64,000 nucleotides of DNA from JBEBVQ01 sp964527735. Its GTDB lineage: Bacteria; Bacteroidota; Bacteroidia; Chitinophagales; Chitinophagaceae. The notes under the pieces were generated by a model, which saw only the letters and a program-made list of their open reading frames with translations, ran no database searches and was not told the origin of the DNA. Both the position numbers and the translations under genes were made by a program. This document shows positions 16,863-25,122 of this stretch, in pieces; positions within the stretch are counted from its first letter, which is position 1, and every line of letters starts with the position of its first letter. The DNA lies in NCBI GenBank assembly GCA_964527735.1, contig CAZGPG010000014.1, forward strand, positions 26,882 through 90,881, read 5' to 3'.

Positions 16863-19436
16863 TCAGAAACTGAGCCTGTATGTAATATAAGGAATAAGTT
16901 GTAAAACACTTAATTGCTCAAGCTTAAATGATCCGTCACTCTCGTTATGCCGCAGGGTAACAAACATAACATTGGGGCGTCCGTACACATTGAAAGCGCC
17001 GAACGACCATGTGCGGACGGAATGCTCATTCCTTTTCTTTGTAAAATCAAACCCTATATCAAGGCGGTGAATGGCCGGCAGCCGGTAAGCATTCCAATCG
17101 GCATAGTTATACGTATAATCTGCAGAAGTGACCGAAGGCTGGATGATCATGAGGTTGTTGTCGAGATCCGGATATATCTGATCCGGCAAGGTAAATGCCT
17201 CACCGCTCATATATGTCCAGTTCACACCCATATTGGCATTTTCAGCCAGCTTGCAGGTCGTGGCAATCTTAAGATTGTGCCGGCGGTCGTACCTGTACGG
17301 GAAAGCTGCGCCGTCGTTCAATTGATCAAACTGCCGCCAGCTCCACGAAAGCGCATAAGTCAGCGATGTACGTACCGGTCCGAACCATTTTTCTCCTGCC
17401 AGCTCCAGGCCATAGCTCCATCCCTGACCCTGCATAATTTTATCCTGCCAGCGCGGAGAATGATCGAAAATGTTTTTGCCGGTGGTATACACGATCACAC
17501 CATTTGTATACTTGTAATACACCTCCGCACTGTAATGAGCTCCCCGGTATCTCCCGCTGTAACCTAAAGTACTGATCCAGCCTCTTTCCGGCGTTATCTT
17601 CTCTGTGCTCGGCACCCAGAAATCAGCGGGTAGCCCGTAAGAATTATTGCTGATCAGGTGAAGGAACTGAACCATATGTGATACTGAGCCATAGAACAGA
17701 TGATTGCCGGCAGGCCGGTATGAGGCATACAGCCGCGGCTGGAAGCCGGCATAATTGAACTGCGCACTGACCCAGTTTGCCCAATGAATGCCCGGGCGTA
17801 TCAACAGCTTATCATCTATCTTCACTTCATCTTCGGCGTATACCATGATCTCATTCGACGAAAATTCATTGCTGACGGGATTTACCGGCAGGGGAATACG
17901 GGCGTTAACCCGTACCAGCTTTGTGGGCTCAAACAAAGAATAAGAATAGCTGCCCCCGACCTCTATCTTATGGTTGTACTGCGGGAACCATTGCGCCTGG
18001 AGACGCAGGGCGCTTTCGTTGATCCGTGAAGCGCCTGTGTAGGTACCTTCATTGCTGATACCGTTGCTGTCTATTACTTGCGCGCGGTCTTTCAGCTCAT
18101 ACTCAAAATGACTGTAGGTATATGTAGTATTGAGAAATATTTTGGGTGTGATCACCGTTGTCCATTTGGCCGAAGCAATCGTATTGCCCCACCGGGTGCG
18201 CAGGGAGCTCTCGTCTCCTTCCGAATACCGCACCTGGTCGCGTCCGGTATAATAGCTGATATAGACACGGTTATTCTTGTTGATGATCCAGTTGCCTTTG
18301 GCATTTACATCATAAAAATGAATGCCGATCTGATTGGTAAATGGCAGGATCAGCCCGTCTACCCAGGTACGCCTGCCGGATACCATAAACGAAGCCTTGT
18401 CTTTGACGATCGGCCCTTCGAGGTTCAACGTGCTTTTTACCAGCCCCATGGTAAATTGTCCGCCGATACGCTCCATATCTCCGTCCCGTGTATTTACATC
18501 TACTACAGAAGACAAGCGCCCGCCGTAGCGGGCCGGGAATGCGCCTTTATAGAAGTCGGCAGATTTTATAGCCTCTGTGTTGTAGACGGACGTCAGCCCA
18601 AAAAGATGATCCACATAATAAAGCGGTACACCATCGAGCAGGTACAAATTCTGGCCCGGATCACCGCCCCGTACGATCAGGCTGCTGGTCCCGTCAATGC
18701 CTGCCTGTACGCCGGGCGAAGCCTGCTGCAGCGTACGCAGTACTTCGGTCTCTCCCAGCAATGCTTGCTGCCGGTATATATCCGCCGGCGTTATCTGCAG
18801 GTAATCCCCTTCTTCTATGGGGCGAGAGCGCTCCGATACTATGTTCACTTCCTGAAGGGTATTGGCCGGCTGTAATAAGATATTCCATTGCTTTTTCTCC
18901 TGGCAGGCCACCTGTATCGTGTCTGTCTTATAACCAATATACGATATGTAAGCCGTATAGTTGCCACGCGGTACCGTCAGGCTGAAAAAACCGTAATTAT
19001 TGGTTACTGCTCCAACCTTTAATGCGGGAATAAATACATTGACGCCGATCAGTATTTCCCGGCTGCTCTGATCACGGATATAACCGCTGATCGTACATCC
19101 GTCTTTTCTCCACCCGGCGGCAGGTACGATCAGGATTCTTTGCCGGCGCTCGGCAAGGGTTACTTTGTACCCGGCGAGCAGCACCGACAACACCTCGCCG
19201 ATCGTCTGTTCCGTTCCGCTGAGCCGGATAATATCGGTCGTATTCAGGAAAGATGCGCTGAAAGAAAGAGTAACCCCTGTACGGGTACGGATATCATCAA
19301 AGAATGCATCAAGACGCCCTACCTTAAAAGAAGGCTGATAGGGTGTCTCCAACAACTTAGTCCCCTGCGCCCCGGCAAGCAGGGGCATGAGCATAAAAAG
19401 CAGGTATAACCATATTGTAGCCAGGGAAAACTTCAT
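16863..19436 (-). CDS. TonB-dependent receptor with STN and CarboxypepD_reg domains
   Basis: The 857-residue outer-membrane receptor begins with a signal peptide (IWLYLLFMLMPLLAGAQ). A secretin/TonB STN domain follows (residues about 35-105, FDDIRTRTGVTLSF), then a CarboxypepD_reg beta-sandwich (ISGYIRDQSSREILIGVNVF) and the plug (LGETEVLRTLQQASPGVQAG, IVRGGDPGQNLYLLDGVPLY). The rest is the 22-strand barrel. STN-bearing receptors usually pass a signal through FecR to an ECF sigma factor, and both genes are just upstream. The substrate cannot be read from the sequence. Its ATG overlaps the FecR stop by one base. Confidence 0.93.
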   Translation of the reverse strand: MKFSLATIWLYLLFMLMPLLAGAQGTKLLETPYQPSFKVGRLDAFFDDIRTRTGVTLSFSASFLNTTDIIRLSGTEQTIGEVLSVLLAGYKVTLAERRQRILIVPAAGWRKDGCTISGYIRDQSSREILIGVNVFIPALKVGAVTNNYGFFSLTVPRGNYTAYISYIGYKTDTIQVACQEKKQWNILLQPANTLQEVNIVSERSRPIEEGDYLQITPADIYRQQALLGETEVLRTLQQASPGVQAGIDGTSSLIVRGGDPGQNLYLLDGVPLYYVDHLFGLTSVYNTEAIKSADFYKGAFPARYGGRLSSVVDVNTRDGDMERIGGQFTMGLVKSTLNLEGPIVKDKASFMVSGRRTWVDGLILPFTNQIGIHFYDVNAKGNWIINKNNRVYISYYTGRDQVRYSEGDESSLRTRWGNTIASAKWTTVITPKIFLNTTYTYSHFEYELKDRAQVIDSNGISNEGTYTGASRINESALRLQAQWFPQYNHKIEVGGSYSYSLFEPTKLVRVNARIPLPVNPVSNEFSSNEIMVYAEDEVKIDDKLLIRPGIHWANWVSAQFNYAGFQPRLYASYRPAGNHLFYGSVSHMVQFLHLISNNSYGLPADFWVPSTEKITPERGWISTLGYSGRYRGAHYSAEVYYKYTNGVIVYTTGKNIFDHSPRWQDKIMQGQGWSYGLELAGEKWFGPVRTSLTYALSWSWRQFDQLNDGAAFPYRYDRRHNLKIATTCKLAENANMGVNWTYMSGEAFTLPDQIYPDLDNNLMIIQPSVTSADYTYNYADWNAYRLPAIHRLDIGFDFTKKRNEHSVRTWSFGAFNVYGRPNVMFVTLRHNESDGSFKLEQLSVLQLIPYITYRLSF

Positions 19437-20419
19437 CAGTCGGCAGTGCGAACGGTATATCCATCATTTCCTTTGGACCATTCGCAATGCGTGATCAGGC
19501 AGAGGTCTGTAAGCATTTCCTCCAGGTCCTGATCTTTAAAACTGATATCAATAAGCTGCGACCTTTGGGCGGCAGGCATAGCAGGATCAAACTTTATAGT
19601 CGTATGACCCATGTCCCCCAGTTCTTTGATTACATTACGGAATGGTTCTTCGCGAAAACTCAGTTTACCCGTTTTCCAGTAAAGATAACTATCTGAGGAA
19701 ACAATATCCGTAGAAATCACACCTTTTTTCAGCCGGCCCTGCTTTCCCGGGGTCAGCACTATTGAGTTTTTGAAGGGGGTACGGACATCCGACAATTGAA
19801 CTTTCCCGGATGCTACCGTAACAAGTGCCTCATCATTGCCACACGCAACATTAAAAGATGTGCCCAGTACTTTTACAATTGCGTCGCCGGCATCTACAAG
19901 GAATGGCCGTTCTGCATCTGGGGTTATTTCAAAAAAGGCTTCTCCGCGCAAGGATACATGTCTTTCTGCTCCGCTAAACACTCTCGGATAACGTATAGTC
20001 GCTCCCTCCCGCAAAGTAACCCGCGACTGGTCGGGCAGCACAAGCGACCGGTTTTGTGCGACAGCCAGAATTTCCACCACGTCTTCGGGCCGGTCAAAGA
20101 AACGGTACAGGAAGAGTCCCGCTATTAAAAAAGCAGCGGCAATACCCATCTTCAGCCAGGAAGGAATGCCCATACGGACGGTCTTCACCGGCTCTTCACT
20201 GATACCCGTGGCAGCTGCAACTTTTGCCCAGGCTGCAGTCGTATCGAATGCAGGCATGTCAAAAACAGCATCTGTTTCTTTCCATAGCGCCCGCACACGT
20301 TCAAAAGCAGCACGATTCGCAGCATCGGCGACCAGCCATTCTTCAAAACGCTGCTGCTGCTCGCCAGAGAGCGTTCCGGTAAGCGCTTTGGCAAAAAGTA
20401 TATCAATATCGTGCTCCAT
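19436..20419 (-). CDS. FecR-family anti-sigma factor
   Basis: The 327-residue protein has an N-terminal cytoplasmic region (DUF4880-like, SGEQQQRFEEWLVADAANRAAFERV) and one membrane segment near residues 90-108 (MGIAAAFLIAGLFLYRFF). A periplasmic FecR domain follows (SLVLPDQSRVTLREGATIRYP, VSLRGEAFFEITPDAERPFLVDAG), then a C-terminal STN-like domain (FRNVIKELGDMGHTTIKF). It would hold the ECF sigma factor encoded upstream until the receptor reports substrate. An AT-rich inverted repeat of about 100 bases separates it from the sigma gene. Confidence 0.95.
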   Translation of the reverse strand: MEHDIDILFAKALTGTLSGEQQQRFEEWLVADAANRAAFERVRALWKETDAVFDMPAFDTTAAWAKVAAATGISEEPVKTVRMGIPSWLKMGIAAAFLIAGLFLYRFFDRPEDVVEILAVAQNRSLVLPDQSRVTLREGATIRYPRVFSGAERHVSLRGEAFFEITPDAERPFLVDAGDAIVKVLGTSFNVACGNDEALVTVASGKVQLSDVRTPFKNSIVLTPGKQGRLKKGVISTDIVSSDSYLYWKTGKLSFREEPFRNVIKELGDMGHTTIKFDPAMPAAQRSQLIDISFKDQDLEEMLTDLCLITHCEWSKGNDGYTVRTAD

Positions 20420-20472
20420 ACAATTACTCTTTATAAAAACGTATCTCTATAAAAATACCCCTATCCTTCTTT

Positions 20473-20570
20473 AATTTGAAAATTTGAAAATGTGCTGATT
20501 TGAAAATGATCCATATTATGTAAACTTACCTTCCCCATTTTCAAATTTTCAAATTCACAAATTTTCAAAT
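20473..20570. repeat. AT-rich inverted word repeat between sigma and fecR genes
   Basis: TTTGAAAAT words on the left and ATTTTCAAA words on the right can fold into a long imperfect hairpin. The sigma-factor stop codon (20565-20567) lies inside it. It may lower read-through from the sigma gene into fecR. Confidence 0.65.
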
Positions 20571-21137
20571 ATAAATAGCATTAAAATTGCATAGTATATC
20601 AAACAATATCCCGCCTGAAAACAAAGTCGTCAAGTCCCTGAATATCCGCAAAGCCTTCCCCATTTGATTCTCCACTGTTTTTACCGATATATCGAGCGTG
20701 GTTGCCGCCTGCTTGTAGCTGAGCCCCTGTAGCTTCACAAGCAGGAATACCTCCCTGCATTTGGGAGGCAACAGATCAAGCGCCCGGACAATTTTTTGCT
20801 GCCGTTCATTTAATTCTTCCTGCTTTTCGCGTAAAGAATACCAGGGAACAGGGGGCGGTTCAGGGGTCTGCTCGGGATAATACACCTGCTGCACTTTTTG
20901 TTTCCGCAGGAGGGAAATACAGTTATTCCGTACAGCAGTAGCCAGGTAGAAGCGAATGTTTGGAGACCCCAGCATCTCCTGCTTCTGTTCCCATATTTTG
21001 ATAAACGTATCCTGCACAACGTCCTCGGCCAGCTGCTCATCCTGCGTATAGCTGAAGGCATACCGGCACAATTTCCCGTATTCATCCCGGAATAGCGACC
21101 GGAACAGGTTTTCTGCTACTTTTATAGTTCCCGCCAT
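20565..21137 (-). CDS. ECF RNA polymerase sigma factor, FecI-like
   Basis: The 190-residue protein shows sigma region 2 (LFRDEYGKLCRYAFSYTQDE, AEDVVQDTFIKIWEQ, VRNNCISLLRKQK) and region 4 (LDLLPPKCREVFLLVKLQGL, SYKQAATTLDISVKTVENQM). It belongs to the Bacteroidota ECF10-type group that works with FecR anti-sigma proteins and SusC-like receptors. It probably directs transcription of the receptor and DUF4249 genes downstream. The last ten residues are encoded next to and partly within an AT-rich repeat. Confidence 0.95.
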   Translation of the reverse strand: MAGTIKVAENLFRSLFRDEYGKLCRYAFSYTQDEQLAEDVVQDTFIKIWEQKQEMLGSPNIRFYLATAVRNNCISLLRKQKVQQVYYPEQTPEPPPVPWYSLREKQEELNERQQKIVRALDLLPPKCREVFLLVKLQGLSYKQAATTLDISVKTVENQMGKALRIFRDLTTLFSGGILFDILCNFNAIYI

Positions 21138-21274
21138 GAAATTATGGCTACAAAGAAAACTTTTATTTAGGTAACCAACACATATAAAATACGTTAAATA
21201 AAATAATGTACCGGGTAAATCACATTGCTGAAACGGTTTACCGGGAAACGTTTATTTTTAGAATCGGAAACAGG

Positions 21275-21311
21275 AAATGTGTTTAATGTGAAAATGTGAC
21301 AAATGTGAAGT
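21275..21311. repeat. AATGTG word repeat
   Basis: GAAATGTGTTTAATGTGA and further AATGTG words fill this stretch ahead of the MscS gene. The same word builds the tract at 23781-23865. Confidence 0.5.
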
Positions 21312-21349
21312 ATCCGGAAAGACGACACATCAGAAATAGCTCATGAAGG

Positions 21350-23209
21350 ATGAACAGAAAAAAGCATAACATACTCATCAAACGGGTATCATGGATGATT
21401 GTCCTGGCGCTCATCTTATGCCAGAATTTATACGGGCAAAAGCGCGATACTGCTGCGCCGGCCAGAGATACGCTGACGGACGAAATTCTCATCCGGCAGT
21501 CGGAACAGTTCCGGAAGCTGGAGGCTTTGCGTATAGCTGATTCCATCAAAAGAACAGAACTGGAGCATCAGCTGCAGACACTACGCTTTACCGATAACCT
21601 GAGAAAAGAAGAGCTGCTTACCGAACTGGAAACACTCCGCAACCGCGACTCGCTCAACATAGTGCGGCAGAAGGAAAAAATAGATTCGCTGCGCGGGATC
21701 GTGAAAGGCTTTCCTGTCATTCCTTTTACCGAGCCTTTGTTTCACATATATATACGCCAGGGCAGTCTTTCTCCCAAAGAACGTGCGGATATTGTCACCG
21801 CAAGGATCAGGGAGCTGGCAAACGATTATTTATTCAGGGCCGATTCACTGAAGATCGTGCAGACAGAAGAGATGCTCGACATCGCATACAAGGATCGCGT
21901 GCTCATCGGGATATCGGACAACGATGCCCTCTGGATGAACACAGGGAAAGAGCAACTGGCCGAACAATACAAGACAGCCATCGGGAATGCTGTCGTTGCC
22001 TATATAGACGCCACAAGCTGGCAAACCCTGCTCTACGAGATTGGCCTGGCGCTGTTGGTGATCGTCGCGGTGTTTTCAGTTATCAACCTTACCGGGAGGC
22101 TTTACCGCTGGTTTAAACGCAAAATCATCACGCAAAAGGGAATACGGATAAAAGGCCTGCGCATCCGGAATTATGAGTTGCTTGATGCCGGGCATTCAAT
22201 ACGGGTGATTATGGCCGGTATAAAAATAGTGCGGTGGGTGATCACCTTGCTGGTGATTTACATGGCGCTGCTGCTGATATTCGGGCTGTTTCCCTGGACG
22301 AAAAATTTCTCTGACACGCTGCTGGGGTATTTCCTGAATCCGTTGAAAAAGATCGTCCTTTCCATCTGGGATTACATTCCCAATCTGATCACCATCCTGG
22401 TGATCCTGCTTGTTTTCCGCTATGTGATGAAAGGATTCCGTTTCCTGAAGCAGGAGATCGAAAAAGGCGTATTGCAGATTCCCGGGTTTTATGCTGAATG
22501 GGCGAATCCTACCTACCAGATCATCCGGATACTGGCGCTGGCCTTCATGATGGTGGTTATATTCCCGTATATGCCCGGTTCCGATTCCCCTGTTTTTCAG
22601 GGCGTATCCGTTTTCATCGGTGTGCTTTTTACATTCGGTTCGGCAGGAGCGCTGGGTAATCTGATTGCCGGATTGGTGCTCACTTACATGCGCGCCTACA
22701 AGATCGGCGACCAGGTGAAGATCGGCGACGTCACAGGCGATATCATCGAAAGATCCTTGCTGGCAACACGGATCCGGACCATTAAAAATGAGATCATCTC
22801 CATCCCCAACTCGACCGTGATGAACAGCCACACCATCAACTACAGCAGTGATGCAGCAGATAAAGGACTGATTCTGCATACTACCGTCACCATAGGCTAT
22901 GAAACACCCTGGCAGCAGGTACATACATTGCTGAAGAAAGCAGCTCTCGCCACCAACAGGGTCTCAAAAACACCGGAGCCTTTTGTAGTACAGCTCAGTC
23001 TGGACAATTATTATGTCGTTTACCAGATCAATGCATATACACACGAGCCAAATCTGCAGGCTGATATTTATTCCGAACTGCGCCGGCATATACTCGATGT
23101 ATTCAATGAAGCTGGGATCGAGCTGATGTCGCCGCAATATCATGGCATCCGCGATGCCAATGATATGAAAATGCCGGCAGACCATACGCCACCGGGAGAT
23201 AAACAGTAG
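21350..23209 (+). CDS. MscS-family mechanosensitive channel
   Basis: The 619-residue protein has a signal peptide (MIVLALILCQNLYGQ) and a periplasmic coiled-coil region (about 30-215, with repeated LETLRxxDSL patterns). Four or five membrane helices lie between residues 225 and 450. The pore helix and MscS beta domain follow (GSAGALGNLIAGLVLTYMRA, YKIGDQVKIGDVTGDIIERS, IISIPNSTVMNSHTINYS). It releases solutes under membrane tension; the large periplasmic part places it with the longer MscS relatives. Its TAG stop (23207-23209) is part of the GTAG foot of a REP, so the end of the protein may have been set by the repeat. Confidence 0.92.
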   Translation: MNRKKHNILIKRVSWMIVLALILCQNLYGQKRDTAAPARDTLTDEILIRQSEQFRKLEALRIADSIKRTELEHQLQTLRFTDNLRKEELLTELETLRNRDSLNIVRQKEKIDSLRGIVKGFPVIPFTEPLFHIYIRQGSLSPKERADIVTARIRELANDYLFRADSLKIVQTEEMLDIAYKDRVLIGISDNDALWMNTGKEQLAEQYKTAIGNAVVAYIDATSWQTLLYEIGLALLVIVAVFSVINLTGRLYRWFKRKIITQKGIRIKGLRIRNYELLDAGHSIRVIMAGIKIVRWVITLLVIYMALLLIFGLFPWTKNFSDTLLGYFLNPLKKIVLSIWDYIPNLITILVILLVFRYVMKGFRFLKQEIEKGVLQIPGFYAEWANPTYQIIRILALAFMMVVIFPYMPGSDSPVFQGVSVFIGVLFTFGSAGALGNLIAGLVLTYMRAYKIGDQVKIGDVTGDIIERSLLATRIRTIKNEIISIPNSTVMNSHTINYSSDAADKGLILHTTVTIGYETPWQQVHTLLKKAALATNRVSKTPEPFVVQLSLDNYYVVYQINAYTHEPNLQADIYSELRRHILDVFNEAGIELMSPQYHGIRDANDMKMPADHTPPGDKQ

Positions 23210-23278
23210 AGACGCGATAAATCGCGTCTCTGTCATCGTATTAATCAATATGGGAGACGCGATAAATCGCGTCTCTAC
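23206..23278. repeat. REP pair (BIME) at the end of the MscS gene
   Basis: Two palindromes with arms GAGACGCGAT/ATCGCGTCTC lie at 23206-23231 and 23252-23278 in opposite orientation with GTAG feet outward. The left foot contains the stop codon of the MscS gene. Confidence 0.95.
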
Positions 23279-23289
23279 GCGCAGGGATA

Positions 23290-23325
23290 AAAAAATGAGA
23301 TCATCCTCCGGGATGATCTCATTTT
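23290..23325. terminator. Terminator after rplS
   Basis: AAAATGAGATCATCC and GGATGATCTCATTTT form a perfect stem with a TCCG loop; on the - strand it is followed by T residues. It lies about 20 bases past the rplS stop. Confidence 0.85.
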
Positions 23326-23344
23326 CTGTATGGTGAAATTGATT

Positions 23345-23716
23345 TTAGGCTTTTACCGGCGCTACTACTGCACGCTTCTTTTCACGGATACGCGCGCTCT
23401 TACCGCTGCGTTCACGCAGGTAGAACAGTTTCGCACGACGTACAAGGCCTGATTTATTTACTACGATAGATTCGATATTGGGAGAATACAAAGGGAAAAC
23501 ACGTTCCACACCAATGCCATCAGATATCTTACGGACGGTAAATGTCTGGGTAAAGCTCCTTCCCTGGCGTTTCAATACGTCTCCTTTAAACGACTGGATA
23601 CGCTCTTTGCTCCCTTCAATGATTTTATAGTTTACAGTGACATTGTCGCCTGCTTTAAATTTCGGAAAATCTTTCTTCCCGGTAAGCTGCTCATGTACAA
23701 ATACCAAAGCGTCCAT
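23345..23716 (-). CDS. rplS: 50S ribosomal protein L19
   Basis: The start at 23716 (MDALVFVHEQL) gives 123 residues, the normal size; the upstream extension of the frame has no family support. Typical L19 signatures are FKAGDNVTVNYKIIEGSKER, FKGDVLKRQGRSFTQTFTVR, GVGVERVFPL-like text and VRRAKLFYLRER. L19 sits at the 30S-50S interface. It follows trmD in the conserved rimM-trmD-rplS order but has its own -7 box and an AATGTG hairpin in between, so it can be expressed separately. Confidence 0.97.
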   Translation of the reverse strand: MDALVFVHEQLTGKKDFPKFKAGDNVTVNYKIIEGSKERIQSFKGDVLKRQGRSFTQTFTVRKISDGIGVERVFPLYSPNIESIVVNKSGLVRRAKLFYLRERSGKSARIREKKRAVVAPVKA

Positions 23717-23737
23717 TTTAATTAAATTTTGGGACTG

Positions 23738-23745
23738 CAAAGGTA
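23738..23745 (-). promoter_or_regulatory. -7 box TACCTTTG ahead of rplS
   Basis: On the - strand TACCTTTG (TAnnTTTG consensus) lies about 21 bases before the rplS start. A T-rich stretch sits about 19 bases upstream in place of TTTG. Confidence 0.65.
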
Positions 23746-23780
23746 TGTCTTTTTTAAACAGAAAAAAATCTTTTTTACCC

Positions 23781-23865
23781 AAAATGTAATAAATGTGTTG
23801 AATGTGAGAAATGTGACGAATGTGTTTCCCACACTAAATACATTCGTCACATTCAACACATTAAA
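23781..23865. repeat. AATGTG word repeat forming a hairpin
   Basis: AATGTGACGAATGT on the left pairs with ACATTCGTCACATT on the right, and further AATGTG/CACATT words extend the pairing. It lies between trmD and rplS and may act as a terminator for the upstream genes. Confidence 0.65.
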
Positions 23866-24552
23866 TCATTTTCCATCCTCTTTCAACAGTTCCGGCCGTC
23901 TTTGTTCCGTACGCAGGAGTGATTGCTCATACCGCCAGGCATCAATTTTTTTGGGATCTCCGCAAAGCAGCACTTCCGGCACCTTCCACCCCCGGAATTC
24001 GGCAGGCCGGGTATATACAGGCGGCGCCAGCAGGCCATCCTGGAAGGAATCCGTCAATGCAGAGGTTTCATCATTCAGCACACCCGGCAAAAGACGTCCG
24101 ATGGCATCCACAACAACAGCGGCAGCCAACTCTCCCCCGCTCAGCACATAATCTCCGATAGATATTTCCAGTGTGATATAATGCTCACGAATACGCTCAT
24201 CGATCCCCTTATAATGACCACATATAATAATCAGATCCTCTTTGAGTGAAAGCCGGTTGGCGATACGCTGCTCAAAACGCACACCGTCCGGCGTCATATA
24301 TATCACTTCATCATAGTTTCTTTCTGCTTTCAGCTTGTCCAGCAACAAGGCAAGCGGCTCCGGCATCATGACCATACCTGCTCCGCCGCCAAACTGGTAA
24401 TCATCCACCTGCCCATGCCGGTAAGGCGTATGATCACGGAGGTTGTGGACATGTACTTCCAATAAGCCCTTTTCCTGCGCACGTTTCATAATCGAATGGG
24501 CAAAGGGACTTTCCAGAAGTTCAGGCAATACCGTTATGATATCGATCCGCAT
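23866..24552 (-). CDS. trmD: tRNA (guanine-N1-)-methyltransferase
   Basis: TrmD methylates G37 of tRNAs next to the anticodon, using S-adenosylmethionine, which prevents frameshifting. The 228-residue length is normal. Characteristic stretches are MRIDIITVLPELL at the start, FGGGAGMVMMPEPL, the trefoil-knot loops YMTPDGVRFEQ and ICGHYKGIDERI, and the GDYVLSGGELAA motif with the catalytic-region residues DDETSALTDS-like NDETSALTDSF. It follows rimM by 45 bases. Confidence 0.98.
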   Translation of the reverse strand: MRIDIITVLPELLESPFAHSIMKRAQEKGLLEVHVHNLRDHTPYRHGQVDDYQFGGGAGMVMMPEPLALLLDKLKAERNYDEVIYMTPDGVRFEQRIANRLSLKEDLIIICGHYKGIDERIREHYITLEISIGDYVLSGGELAAAVVVDAIGRLLPGVLNDETSALTDSFQDGLLAPPVYTRPAEFRGWKVPEVLLCGDPKKIDAWRYEQSLLRTEQRRPELLKEDGK

Positions 24553-24597
24553 AATTTAATTACTTTAAAATTGAGATAAGCCCGAAAAATGTGTTGA

Positions 24598-25122
24598 TCA
24601 CGCATCACTATCCTTGCCTGCATATACATCAAGTAACCCTTCCGGCAGATCGACCCGTATAAACCGGTTTTTGATATTCACCTCAATGATTATTGGTTTT
24701 ACCAGAGGGATCAGCGCTTCCGCGCCCCGGAATACGATCTTACCCAGCCACTGCGTGCCTGTATGCACCACATCTTCCAGCGGGCCTAGCGATCCATAGC
24801 GACGGTCCGTCAGATTAAACCCGATCCATAGCAGCGGCGAATCCTTTACCATCCCGGCCAGTATATCCGACGTTACATAAACATGTCTGCCAATGAGCTT
24901 CCGGGCCTCTTCGATTGTAGTTATATCTTCGAGCCGGATGATATACGCGCCGTCCTGAGCTTCCGTTACCGATTGCACAAAAAAAGGGATCCGGCTGTCT
25001 TTTTGCAATTCCAGGTAAAGCACGTCATCTTTCTTCAGCCAGCCCGGCTTATCAGCAATATGCGTCATGACCATTGCCCCCTGTAATCCATGAACGGCCA
25101 CAATTTTACCGACACGGATCAT
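24598..25122 (-). CDS. rimM: Ribosome maturation factor RimM
   Basis: RimM helps assemble the 30S head around S19. The 174-residue protein has the N-terminal RimM barrel (VGKIVAVHGLQGAMVM) and the C-terminal PRC barrel with the family motif EALIPLVKPIIIEVN, then RVDLPEGLLDVY. Its ATG overlaps the TGA of mqnE by four bases (ATGA). In many bacteria rpsP (S16) precedes rimM; here mqnE takes that place. Confidence 0.96.
   Translation of the reverse strand: MIRVGKIVAVHGLQGAMVMTHIADKPGWLKKDDVLYLELQKDSRIPFFVQSVTEAQDGAYIIRLEDITTIEEARKLIGRHVYVTSDILAGMVKDSPLLWIGFNLTDRRYGSLGPLEDVVHTGTQWLGKIVFRGAEALIPLVKPIIIEVNIKNRFIRVDLPEGLLDVYAGKDSDA

Noticed and set aside
18078..18875. A 265-codon open frame on the + strand
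   Set aside because: It is antisense to the TonB receptor plug and barrel; no known domain can be read.
22196..22924. A 242-codon open frame on the - strand
   Set aside because: It is antisense to the MscS channel gene and rich in His and Gln, as shadows of membrane helices are.
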